This document shows positions 16,350 to 24,474 of a DNA stretch of 64,000 nucleotides, piece by piece. Both the position numbers and the translations under genes were made by a program. Source of the DNA: Oscillospiraceae bacterium (GTDB taxonomy: Bacteria > Bacillota > Clostridia > Oscillospirales > Ruminococcaceae); NCBI GenBank assembly GCA_020024615.1, contig JAHHTP010000001.1:42404-106403 (forward strand). The letters run 5' to 3'. Each line of letters begins with the position of its first letter. Positions within the stretch are counted from its first letter, which is position 1. The notes beneath the pieces are model-generated. The model did no database searches and was not told where the DNA came from. It worked only from the letters and a program-made list of their open reading frames with translations.

Positions 16350-17120
16350 ATGAACGGTATTGCCAGACGGTTATGTATTGGTCTGCTGACGATAATTATT
16401 GTTCTTTCAGTGACAGTTACGGCTGGTTGTGTAGTTCTGTATCTGAATCCAGCACTTGCACAGGAGCTATTCCCAAACGGCAAAATAATCACATTGCTTC
16501 CACCGGTTTCGCATGCACAGAATGGCGGCAAAGAAACCAGTGATGAAGTTTATCTGGGACAATCTATGTTTGTGGGTGATTCCAGAACACATGCAATGGA
16601 TCTTTATGGTTATCTGGATATTTCACAAACGATTGCTGAGGATGGTCTTTGTCATAATACCGCACTTACCAAAGCATTTGCTGATCTGGGAGACGGCAAT
16701 CGCTATACGATGTCAGAAGCACTAGCTATGAAACAGCCCAAACGCGTATTCGTCGGATTCGGTATCAATGGCATCAGCTATATGTCCGAAGATGAGTTCT
16801 TTTCAGATTACCGAACTGTGATCAATCAGATTAAATCGGCTTGTCCAGATGCAGACATCATCATTGAATCCATTCTGCCAGTCAGTCAGTACTTTTCCAG
16901 CAACAATCCGGGAATGGATAACGAAACTATCGTTCTATATAATCATAAGCTGCAAGATCTTGCTGACGAAATGGGCGTGTATTATATTGATACCGCAAAA
17001 TCAGTGCGGGATGATTTTGGCGCATTGGATGCCCAGTATGCTGCTCCTGATGGTCTGCATCTGGTGGCGAATGCCTATGAGCAGATTTTCCGTGTGATTT
17101 TATCCGAAAAATTTGAATAA
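16350..17120 (+). CDS. SGNH/GDSL hydrolase family protein, membrane-anchored or secreted
   Basis: A 256 aa protein with an N-terminal hydrophobic segment (residues about 8-33) containing VTAGC, which could be a weak lipobox or part of a transmembrane anchor. The catalytic domain has block I MFVGDSRTHAM (Ser nucleophile), the Gly in block II, VFVGFGINGISY (Asn) and the C-terminal DGLHL (Asp and His). These are the SGNH esterase residues. Such clostridial proteins often act on cell-envelope acyl groups; that is inferred. GGGGGAG precedes the ATG at 16350. Its last 21 bases overlap the convergent BofC-like gene. Confidence 0.85.
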   Translation: MNGIARRLCIGLLTIIIVLSVTVTAGCVVLYLNPALAQELFPNGKIITLLPPVSHAQNGGKETSDEVYLGQSMFVGDSRTHAMDLYGYLDISQTIAEDGLCHNTALTKAFADLGDGNRYTMSEALAMKQPKRVFVGFGINGISYMSEDEFFSDYRTVINQIKSACPDADIIIESILPVSQYFSSNNPGMDNETIVLYNHKLQDLADEMGVYYIDTAKSVRDDFGALDAQYAAPDGLHLVANAYEQIFRVILSEKFE

Positions 17121-17441
17121 TCGGATTTCAAAGTCTTCGGTTAACTGTCGTAAACTCTGCTTGTCTTTGAGAATGATGCCTTCTTTCAGCGCATTCTGGT
17201 CAGACAGTGGTAGAGAGGATATCGGTGTTTTAATGATCTGTTTTGGCTGATTTCCTTTTTGGTAATCATCGGAAGATGGATAAACCCCGATATAGCCCTC
17301 ATAAGGATACAGGATTGCATAACAGGGAACAGCCTGTTGCATTTGTGTATCATGATGGTTTAAGGTTGTACCGTACCAGAAAGAGCAGGCAAACAGTGCA
17401 ACTGCAACTACAGGAATCAAACTTTGTAAAAATCGTTTCAT
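17100..17441 (-). CDS. Small membrane-anchored protein with BofC-like C-terminal domain, 113 aa
   Basis: Residues 5-25 are a membrane anchor or uncleaved signal (LQSLIPVVAVALFACSF). The rest, AILYPYEGYIGVYPSSD and then ISSLPLSDQNALKEGIIL and SLRQLTEDFE, resembles the C-terminal domain of BofC-type sporulation proteins, which regulate the SpoIVB checkpoint in Bacillus; clostridial relatives are often named only by this domain. GGAGG lies 7 bases before the ATG. It is divergent from the PBP gene and overlaps the end of the SGNH gene tail to tail. Function is not proven; the domain match is from recall. Confidence 0.65.
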   Translation of the reverse strand: MKRFLQSLIPVVAVALFACSFWYGTTLNHHDTQMQQAVPCYAILYPYEGYIGVYPSSDDYQKGNQPKQIIKTPISSLPLSDQNALKEGIILKDKQSLRQLTEDFEIRLFKFFG

Positions 17442-17545
17442 AAGATGCCTCCGTTGACAAATTGAATTCTATATTTATTTTGCACAAGGATGTATCTTTT
17501 ATACTGTATATGGCAAGAATATATTCAAATGGAAAGGACAGAAAC

Positions 17546-19774
17546 ATGAGCAAAAAAGCCAAAAAGATTAAAACGGAATCACCTCGTGTTATTCGAACCA
17601 AAAAAGGTCAGCGCAATCAGTATACGGTTAGCGCGAAAACTGGGCGAGTACTGTGCAAAGGTGTATCCTCTTTGATGAAGGTCATACTTTCTCTGATTTT
17701 GGTATTGGTCATCGCGGGCTGTGTGGTTGCAACCGTTGCAACGGTGTATGTAATGAAAATCGTGCAGTCTGATCCGATTATTGACCTGACCAATATTCAG
17801 CTGTCGCAGTCCTCAATTATTTACGCATATGATGACAAAGGGGAGGAAGTGGAACTTGCTACCCTGCACAATGCTGAAAATCGAATCTGGGTTGATATCA
17901 ATGATGTGCCACAACATGTTTTGGATGCATTTGTAGCAGCAGAGGATAAGGAATTCTACGATCATGAGGGTGTGGACTGGAGTCGTACCATCGCTTCGTT
18001 TGTCAATGTTTTTCTGCACATTTACGATGTGCGTTCGGGTGGTTCTACCATCACCCAGCAGCTGATTAAAAATATCAATGGTGATTTCTACAACCGTACC
18101 ATTCAGGTTAAGATCAATGAGATCATAACTTCAATGAATCTGGAACGCCACTATACCAAGCGGCAGATTTTAAATGCGTATATCAACTATATCAGTTTCC
18201 ATCATAACCTCAATGGCATTGAGGCAGCAAGCCAGTATTATTTCGGTAAATCCTCCAAGGATATCTCAATTGCGCAGGCGGCTGCGCTGGCAGCTACCGT
18301 CCAATCTCCAGCACATCAGAATCCGCTTTGCGAAGAGCGCAACAAAGAAAGAAGAAACAATTATATTCTTCCGGCAATGTACGAGCAGGGGCTGATTTCC
18401 CAGGAGCAGTATGAGGCTGCTCTGGTTGAGGATATTCATGCTGGTCAGAATAAGCTTAATTCTGGTTCGGAAACACAGACCGTTTCACAGCATAACAGTT
18501 ATTTTGTAGATACCGTTATCGAAGATGCGATTGCATTGTTCATGAAAGAATACGATTACTCTTATGATTATGCAAGCAGCCAGCTGCATTCAGGTGGTTA
18601 CCGCATTTATACAACAGTAGATTTAAATATGCAGAAACTGTTGGAAAAGAAATTTGAGGATCTTTCCACTTTCTATGGTGGATATATTCCGAATAATCCG
18701 CATCAGGCCGCAATGGTGATTATGGATTATGACGGTCAGATTAAAGCTTTAGTTGGTGGTGTTGGAAAGAAAAAAGAGAGCCGTAGCTTTAATCGTGCAA
18801 CAATGGCAATGCGTTCTCCGGGTTCGACCATCAAACCGATCGCCTCTTACGCACCAGCTTTTGAAAATAATTTGATCACATGGTCCTCTATGATGCAGGA
18901 TAAAGGTGTTATGGATCTCAAACGCGCAGATGGTTCAGTCAGACCATGGCCTTCCAACTACAACATGCGTTATGATGGCACTTACAGTGTTATCGATGCG
19001 ATCCGTGTATCTAAAAACACCATCCCCGTACAGCTTGTTCAACAGCTGACACCGCAGTATTGTGTGAACTTTTTACAAAATTCTTTGGGCATCTCCACAC
19101 TGGTTACTTCTGGATCAGTCAATGATGTAACTTTGGCAAGTATGGGCATTGCGTCTATGGCAAAAGGTATGTATCTGCGTGAGGAAGTAGCAGCTTATGC
19201 TATTTTTGGCAACAATGGATATTTTACACCGAGTACCACTATTACAGAAGTACGCAATGCGGATGGTAAGAAATTGATTGATAATAAGCAGAAAAGCACG
19301 CAGGTAATTGGTGCAGATACGGCTTATATTATGAACCGTGCACTCCATCAGGTTGTCAATACACAGGGCGGTTCGGGTACAAAAGCAAAAATTTCCACGG
19401 GTCTGCCGACGCTTGGTAAAACGGGTACTTCGGATGATCGTAAAGATATGTCCTTTATGGGTTTGACGCCGTATCATGTTGCAGGCATTTGGTTTGGCTT
19501 TGATGACAATACTGTGCTGGATGTTGACATCTGTAAAGACCGTGTTGCTGTATGGAATAACATTATGGAACAGATGTATGCAAAGATGCCGGTTATTGAC
19601 TTTGATCTTGATCACAGTGATGTGGTCGAAATGAGATATTGTGCAGTATCAGGTGGAATTGCAACTTCTAATTGCAAGAATACCAAAATCGGCTATTATA
19701 AAAAGGATTTTATGCCAGATAACTGCCGTGTTTGTGGGCATACAGCACCGCCGAAGGAAGATGAGGAAGACTAA
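17546..19774 (+). CDS. Class A penicillin-binding protein (PBP1-type, transglycosylase/transpeptidase)
   Basis: Bifunctional cell-wall synthase of 742 aa anchored by one membrane helix (about 44-70) after a basic cytoplasmic N-terminus. The GT51 domain shows the catalytic Glu in AEDKEFYDHEG (E133) and GGSTITQQLIKN (165-176). The transpeptidase domain has SxxK S427-TIK-K430, SxN S489-K-N491 and KTGTS 625-629. The end has a Cys-containing tail (CAVSGGIATSNC, CRVCGH). The ATG at 17546 is preceded by GGAAAGGAC. It polymerises lipid II glycan strands and crosslinks peptides. All catalytic motifs are intact. Confidence 0.95.
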   Translation: MSKKAKKIKTESPRVIRTKKGQRNQYTVSAKTGRVLCKGVSSLMKVILSLILVLVIAGCVVATVATVYVMKIVQSDPIIDLTNIQLSQSSIIYAYDDKGEEVELATLHNAENRIWVDINDVPQHVLDAFVAAEDKEFYDHEGVDWSRTIASFVNVFLHIYDVRSGGSTITQQLIKNINGDFYNRTIQVKINEIITSMNLERHYTKRQILNAYINYISFHHNLNGIEAASQYYFGKSSKDISIAQAAALAATVQSPAHQNPLCEERNKERRNNYILPAMYEQGLISQEQYEAALVEDIHAGQNKLNSGSETQTVSQHNSYFVDTVIEDAIALFMKEYDYSYDYASSQLHSGGYRIYTTVDLNMQKLLEKKFEDLSTFYGGYIPNNPHQAAMVIMDYDGQIKALVGGVGKKKESRSFNRATMAMRSPGSTIKPIASYAPAFENNLITWSSMMQDKGVMDLKRADGSVRPWPSNYNMRYDGTYSVIDAIRVSKNTIPVQLVQQLTPQYCVNFLQNSLGISTLVTSGSVNDVTLASMGIASMAKGMYLREEVAAYAIFGNNGYFTPSTTITEVRNADGKKLIDNKQKSTQVIGADTAYIMNRALHQVVNTQGGSGTKAKISTGLPTLGKTGTSDDRKDMSFMGLTPYHVAGIWFGFDDNTVLDVDICKDRVAVWNNIMEQMYAKMPVIDFDLDHSDVVEMRYCAVSGGIATSNCKNTKIGYYKKDFMPDNCRVCGHTAPPKEDEED

Positions 19775-19839
19775 TTCTAATTTCATCTTTTATTGCTACT
19801 TCGCGGATATTTAAACAAAATATCGAATAAAACCATATA

Positions 19840-19891
19840 AACTTTCGGTGTTTGACAGGCAGGAATAGTCTTGACAATCCGAAAGTTTTTT
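19840..19891 (+). terminator. Possible terminator overlapping the rpsB promoter
   Basis: AACTTTCGG (19840-19848) can pair perfectly with CCGAAAGTT (19879-19887), followed by TTTTT. The 30-base loop is long, and it holds the TTGACA -35 box of the rpsB promoter; the 3' arm sits in the promoter spacer. Confidence 0.5.
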
Positions 19892-19899
19892 GGTATAAT
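19871..19899 (+). promoter_or_regulatory. Strong promoter of rpsB-tsf
   Basis: Consensus TTGACA (19871-19876), 17-base spacer, TATAAT (19894-19899). Confidence 0.92.
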
Positions 19900-19906
19900 C
19901 ATATAA

Positions 19907-20036
19907 GATGTGCGCAAAGTCTGCGCATGATCACACACGCTTGGGTAGATCCGGCACGGTGCCGAAAGGTTAAGGTCGCATGGATTGTTCCTTGGCGGAG
20001 GAAAATTTATTTTATAACCAAATGGAGGACACTCAC
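19907..20036 (+). promoter_or_regulatory. Structured 5' leader of rpsB
   Basis: About 130 untranslated bases separate the promoter from rpsB. They contain TGCGCA/TGCGCA and CCGGCAC/GTGCCG hairpin arms followed by a GGTTAAGG run. Ribosomal protein S2 represses its own message in many bacteria through such leaders. Here regulation is inferred only from the length and hairpins. Confidence 0.45.
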
Positions 20037-20771
20037 ATGGCAGTAGTATCTATGAAACAGCTGTTAGAAGCTGGCGTTCACTTCGGTCACCAGACCAGAA
20101 GATGGAATCCGAAGATGGCTCGTTACATCTTCACCGAAAGAAATGGCATTTACATCATCGACCTGCAGAAAACTGTTAAAAAGCTGGATGAGGCTTACAT
20201 GTTTATCCGCAACATCGCTGCAGAGGGCGGCGAGGTTCTGTTCGTTGGTACCAAAAAACAGGCTGCTGATTCTATCAAAGAAGAAGCTCTGCGCTGCAAC
20301 ATGCACTTTGTAAACGCAAGATGGCTCGGCGGTATGATGACCAACTTCAAAACCATTCAGAAGAGAATCGGTCGTCTGCGTCAGCTGCGTGCTATGCAGG
20401 AAGATGGCACTTTTGATTTACTCCCGAAAAAAGAAGTAATCAAATTACAGCTTGAAATTGAGAAATTAGAGAAATTCTTAGGCGGTATTCAGAACATGAA
20501 AACCCTGCCGAAAGCTCTGTTCGTAGTAGATCCTAAAAAAGAAAGAATTGCTGTATTAGAGGCTAAGAAACTGGGTATTCCGGTTGTTGCTATCGTTGAT
20601 ACCAACTGCGATCCGGATGAAGTAGATTATGTTATCCCGGGCAACGATGATGCAATTCGTGCAGTAAAACTGATTGCTGGCGCTATGGCTGATGCTGTAA
20701 TCGAAGCAAACCAGGGCACCGCTACTGCTCCGGCTGAAGAGGCTGAAGCTGTTGAGGAAGCTGCTGAATAA
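20037..20771 (+). CDS. rpsB: 30S ribosomal protein S2
   Basis: S2 of 244 aa, starting MAVVSMKQLLEAGVHFGHQT and containing the diagnostic WNPKMARYIFTERNGIYIIDL, FVGTKKQAA, NARWLGGMMTNF and VAIVDTNCDPDEVDYVIPGNDDA. The C-terminal tail is Ala/Glu-rich. It joins the 30S body and helps bind S1 and the mRNA leader. The ATG at 20037 follows GGAGGACAC. Codons are strongly biased toward a preferred set, consistent with high expression. It is followed 97 bases later by tsf, the usual rpsB-tsf pair. Confidence 0.98.
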   Translation: MAVVSMKQLLEAGVHFGHQTRRWNPKMARYIFTERNGIYIIDLQKTVKKLDEAYMFIRNIAAEGGEVLFVGTKKQAADSIKEEALRCNMHFVNARWLGGMMTNFKTIQKRIGRLRQLRAMQEDGTFDLLPKKEVIKLQLEIEKLEKFLGGIQNMKTLPKALFVVDPKKERIAVLEAKKLGIPVVAIVDTNCDPDEVDYVIPGNDDAIRAVKLIAGAMADAVIEANQGTATAPAEEAEAVEEAAE

Positions 20772-20786
20772 TTTTTGATCAAATTC

Positions 20787-20822
20787 CTCTCCGTCAAAAT
20801 ATGATTCTGGCGGAGAGATTTT
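20787..20822 (+). terminator. Intergenic hairpin between rpsB and tsf (partial terminator or processing site)
   Basis: CTCTCCG (20787-20793) pairs with CGGAGAG (20811-20817) around a 17-base loop, then ATTTTA. The short T-run suggests attenuation or an RNA processing hairpin, which would lower tsf relative to rpsB. Confidence 0.55.
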
Positions 20823-20868
20823 AGATAAGTGACTTATCGTAAAAAAATACTGTTTGGAGGAAATAAAA

Positions 20869-21774
20869 ATGGCATTTACCGCTAAAGACGTAAAAGAATT
20901 ACGTGAAATGACCGGCTGCGGCATGATGGAGTGCAAAAAAGCTCTGACTGCTTCTGAAGGTGATATGGATAAAGCAGTAGAATTTCTGCGTGAAAAAGGC
21001 TTAGCAGCTCAGCAGAAAAAAGCTGGCCGCATTGCAGCAGAGGGTATTGTTGTTTCTGTTGTTGACGAAGCAAAACAGGTTGGTGTTATTCTGGAAGTTA
21101 ACGCTGAGACTGACTTTGTTGCTAAAAACGAAACCTTCGTTACCTTCGCTAACAATGTTGCTCAGACCATCATCGATGAAAATCCGGCAGATGTTGAGGC
21201 ATTAATGGCTCTGCACTGTGCAAACACTGAGTTCACCGTTGAGGAAGCTCTGCGCGACAGAATCCTGGTTATCGGCGAGAATATCAAAATCCGTCGTTTT
21301 GAGAGACTGGAAGGCGTCCTGGTTCCGTATGTACACGCTCAGGGTAAAATCGGCGTAATGGTTGAGTTTGATACCGACTGCGCTGGCAAACCGGAGTTTG
21401 TTGCTTTAGCAAAAGATATCGCTATGCAGGTTGCTGCAAATGCTCCACAGTACACCTCTAAAGAAGAAGTTCCGGCAGATGTTGTTGAAAATGAGCAGAA
21501 AATCCAGCTGGCAACTGCTCTGAACGAAGGCAAACCGCAGCAGATCGCTGAAAAAATGGTTATGGGCCGTATGGGCAAATTCTATGGTGAAGTTTGCCTG
21601 CTTGAGCAGGAATCCATCAAAGAGGATAAGATGACTGTTGCTAAAGTTGTTGCTAATGTTGCAAAACAGCTGGGTGGCAAAATTGAGGTTGTTAAATTTG
21701 TTCGCTTTGAGAGAGGCGAAGGCTTGGAAAAACGCGTTGACGACTTCGGTGCAGAAGTTGCAAGCATGCTGTAA
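20869..21774 (+). CDS. tsf: Elongation factor Ts
   Basis: EF-Ts (301 aa) is the nucleotide exchange factor that regenerates EF-Tu-GTP. It begins with the UBA-like domain MAFTAKDVKELREMTGCGM followed by MMECKKALTASEGDMDKAV, then the signature VEVNAETDFVAKNE-type stretch (here LEVNAETDFVAKNETF) and the core/coiled-coil region. GGAGG precedes the ATG at 20869. Codon bias is like rpsB. A clear terminator follows, so the rpsB-tsf transcript ends here. Confidence 0.98.
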   Translation: MAFTAKDVKELREMTGCGMMECKKALTASEGDMDKAVEFLREKGLAAQQKKAGRIAAEGIVVSVVDEAKQVGVILEVNAETDFVAKNETFVTFANNVAQTIIDENPADVEALMALHCANTEFTVEEALRDRILVIGENIKIRRFERLEGVLVPYVHAQGKIGVMVEFDTDCAGKPEFVALAKDIAMQVAANAPQYTSKEEVPADVVENEQKIQLATALNEGKPQQIAEKMVMGRMGKFYGEVCLLEQESIKEDKMTVAKVVANVAKQLGGKIEVVKFVRFERGEGLEKRVDDFGAEVASML

Positions 21775-21796
21775 TATAACAGTTTAATAAGCTGAT

Positions 21797-21830
21797 AAAA
21801 CCGGCAGACGGAAGTTTGCCGGTTTTTGTA
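21797..21830 (+). terminator. Terminator of rpsB-tsf
   Basis: AAACCGGCA (21798-21806) pairs with TGCCGGTTT (21817-21825), followed by TTTGTATTTTT. Confidence 0.88.
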
Positions 21831-21895
21831 TTTTTCTTTTGTTTTGGCGTATCCTAATATTGATATATTGATGATCAATAGGAAAGGATAAAATG

Positions 21896-23323
21896 ATGGA
21901 ACAGCAGAAATTTAATGATGATTTTACACAGAACTGTACACTGTTTTCCAGTTTGCTGCGTATAGATCAGAGTTTTGATCTGGTGCGACGCGATTTTTAT
22001 ATTGCAGAACAAGAAGCTTCTTTATTCTTTATCAACGGTTTTGTCAAAGATGAAATATTGGAAAAAATGATGCAGTATCTAACCAAACTCACACCCAAAC
22101 AGCTTACTCCGCTGATGAATCAAGGAAAGATGCAGGCTAAGGACTTTTCCATGCACTTCATCACGCATATTCAAACACAGACCGAAAGCGATCCCAATCT
22201 TGCGGTCACACAGGTTTTAGCTGGTCAGTTGGCTTTGATTGTGGACGGATGTAATGAGGTTATTTTAATCGATGCTCGAACCTATCCCTCTCGACAGCCG
22301 CAAGAGCCGGATAATGAACGCACTTTGCGTGGTGCGCATGACGGTTTCGGTGAAACGCTAGTTGTCAACACTGCAATGATTCGCCGTCGTATCCGTGACC
22401 CGCAGTTGACAATGGAACATTTGAGTTTCCCAGGCTGTCATACTGATATTGTATTGTGTTACATGGCGGATACGGTGGACAAGAAGGTGCTTAAAACGCT
22501 GCGAAATAAGCTAAAACATGCGAGCACCAAATCCATTCATATGGGACAGGAAAGCTTGATTGAAACTCTGCTTGGGGAACAGTGGTTCAACCCGTTTCCG
22601 AAGGTACGCTTTACCGAACGCCCAGATACAGCCGCAGCAAGTGTGCAGGAGGGGCAGGTGGTGCTGATTACCGATACGGCACCGCAAGCCATTATTTTGC
22701 CGTGCAGCATTTTCACCTTTTTGCAGGACATCAATGATTTCTATTTTCCGCCGTTGATCGGTACCTATCTGCGCTGGGTTCGATTGATTGTCGCGATTGT
22801 AACACTGCTTTTGACGCCGACATGGTATCTGATGACGCAGAATCCAGATATTGTTCCCGAATGGCTGAGTTTTGTGCTGGTGGAAAATCAGGGAAAACTT
22901 CCGGTTTTAATGCAGTTTATCATCATTGAGCTAATGCTTGACGGCTTGAAGCTTGCATCACTCAACACGCCCAATGCACTAAGCAGCTCGTTTTCGATTG
23001 TTGGGGCACTGCTGCTGGGTGATCTTGCAATTACAGCTGGTTGGTTTTCTCCGGATGTAGTGCTGTATATGGCATTTGTTGCGGTGGCAAACTTTACAGT
23101 TACCAGTTTTGAACTTGGTTATGCGCTGAAATTTGGTCGTCTGATGACTCTATTACTAACGGCAATGTTTAATTACTGGGGATTTGCAGCGGGAATGATT
23201 TTGATTGTGGTGCAGATATTCAGTGTCAAAACGCTGGCAGGATATCATTATATGGCTCCGTTGATTCCGTTTAACTGGAAGGCGCTTTCCAGCTTATTGG
23301 TACGAAAAACCAAAAAAGAATAA
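21896..23323 (+). CDS. GerA-family spore germination protein (SpoVAF/GerA type)
   Basis: A 475 aa membrane protein of the GerA alpha-subunit family (GerAA, SpoVAF). The soluble N-terminal half carries QVLAGQLALIVDG, TLRGAHDGFGETLVVN and LIRRR-like (AMIRRRIRD) family motifs, then DFYFPPLIGTYLRWVRL leads into about five membrane segments, with GDLAITAGWFSP near the end. GerA proteins sense germinants in the spore inner membrane; SpoVAF sits with the DPA channel. No GerB or GerC partner is adjacent. Two ATGs are in tandem; the second (21896) is better spaced from AAAGGA. Expressed alone with a terminator behind. Confidence 0.88.
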   Translation: MEQQKFNDDFTQNCTLFSSLLRIDQSFDLVRRDFYIAEQEASLFFINGFVKDEILEKMMQYLTKLTPKQLTPLMNQGKMQAKDFSMHFITHIQTQTESDPNLAVTQVLAGQLALIVDGCNEVILIDARTYPSRQPQEPDNERTLRGAHDGFGETLVVNTAMIRRRIRDPQLTMEHLSFPGCHTDIVLCYMADTVDKKVLKTLRNKLKHASTKSIHMGQESLIETLLGEQWFNPFPKVRFTERPDTAAASVQEGQVVLITDTAPQAIILPCSIFTFLQDINDFYFPPLIGTYLRWVRLIVAIVTLLLTPTWYLMTQNPDIVPEWLSFVLVENQGKLPVLMQFIIIELMLDGLKLASLNTPNALSSSFSIVGALLLGDLAITAGWFSPDVVLYMAFVAVANFTVTSFELGYALKFGRLMTLLLTAMFNYWGFAAGMILIVVQIFSVKTLAGYHYMAPLIPFNWKALSSLLVRKTKKE

Positions 23324-23327
23324 CAAA

Positions 23328-23366
23328 ATCGCAGCATTCTTTTCAGATTGCTGCGATAATTTTTAC
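23328..23366 (+). terminator. Terminator after the GerA-family gene
   Basis: ATCGCAGCA (23328-23336) and TGCTGCGAT (23349-23357) form a perfect 9-bp stem followed by AATTTTTAC. Confidence 0.85.
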
Positions 23367-23450
23367 ATAAAAACAAGAATGATAAACGAACACGGCAAAA
23401 TGCTCACTTGTCAAAGGTAATAAATTGCGGTATACTGAGTACATAGCAGA

Positions 23451-24302
23451 TCATACTTTATGATTTGTACGGTAAGCAGCTGGGGATTCGTCCATGACTT
23501 TTTTAAACATCTGGCTGAAATATACCGGATCGTCATATCCGACCTGTAACGCAATATCCCGAATGCTTAAATCTGAATGAAGCAGAAGTTGGGCTGCTTC
23601 GGAAATGCGTTTATTGATCAGATATTTAATCGGGGAAGTACCCGTTTGTGATTTAAAGATGTGCGATAAATAGTATTTGCTGATATATACCTGTTCGGAA
23701 AGAGAATCCAGCGTAATCGGTGAAGTATAGTTTTTGTCGATATAGTCTTTGATACGGCGGCACTCCTCCTTTAAATCGGAAACGCGCTCATTTCTGCTAT
23801 GATAGACACGCAGAATTAAAATCATCAATGCAGATGCCAATGCTAGATTCATGGCGGTAGACAGCATGATTTTATCAGCGGATTCTGAGATCAGATCTGT
23901 AAAGTAGCTTTCGATTTTATAACGGTAGTCCTGACCAGCAATGACAGGTGGCATATCATTTTCAATCAGATGATTCGGTTCTAGACTGCCAACCTGAAAT
24001 TTTTCTACAGCAAGGAAAACCAGATGCATTTTGCTTCCTGAAACACTGGACTCACAATGTCTGACACCGGGATTTACGACGATCAGATCACCCGGTTTTA
24101 ATGGATAGATAATGCCTTCCATTGAAATAATACCGTTTCCGGATAATACATATAATATTTCACAAAAATCATGTGTATGTAACTCAGCGTTAAATTCAGG
24201 GTCGTTCTGCACAAAGCCGGTGTACACCACACTTAGGTTTTCGAGTTGAATACTGGGTGTTTCGCTTGGCAATGCACTTTGATAGTAATGAGTATGCGCC
24301 AC
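23451..24302 (-). CDS. AraC family transcriptional regulator with cupin domain
   Basis: A 283 aa regulator. The N-terminal cupin holds the metal- or sugar-binding pattern ELHTHDFCEILYVLSGNG and YPLKPGDLIVVNPGVRH. The C-terminal DNA-binding domain has two HTH units (ITLDSLSEQVYISKYYLSHI and IRDIALQVGYDDPVYFSQMF, then SPAAYR). The start is a GTG at 24302, with AAGGAGG 9 bases upstream. It is divergent from L-fucose isomerase and shares a 172-base intergenic region with it, so control of that gene is the natural hypothesis. Confidence 0.92.
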   Translation of the reverse strand: MAHTHYYQSALPSETPSIQLENLSVVYTGFVQNDPEFNAELHTHDFCEILYVLSGNGIISMEGIIYPLKPGDLIVVNPGVRHCESSVSGSKMHLVFLAVEKFQVGSLEPNHLIENDMPPVIAGQDYRYKIESYFTDLISESADKIMLSTAMNLALASALMILILRVYHSRNERVSDLKEECRRIKDYIDKNYTSPITLDSLSEQVYISKYYLSHIFKSQTGTSPIKYLINKRISEAAQLLLHSDLSIRDIALQVGYDDPVYFSQMFKKVMDESPAAYRTNHKV

Positions 24303-24404
24303 TTGGTGCGACCTCCTTTGTTATCTACTTGTAATTATTATATCTTTTTTTTATGGAAAAAGCAAGTCAATGCTAAAATTTTTTTGTATATAAAAGACGG
24401 TATC

Positions 24405-24432
24405 TTGTTTTGGATATCAGCTTTGATATAAA
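24405..24432 (+). promoter_or_regulatory. Candidate promoter of fucI
   Basis: TTGTTT (24405-24410), 16-base spacer, TATAAA (24427-24432), 42 bases before the start. Both boxes are imperfect, as expected for an activator-dependent promoter. Confidence 0.5.
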
Positions 24433-24474
24433 CTTTGATGAAATAAATAATGAAAACAGAAAGGTGATTTTGTT

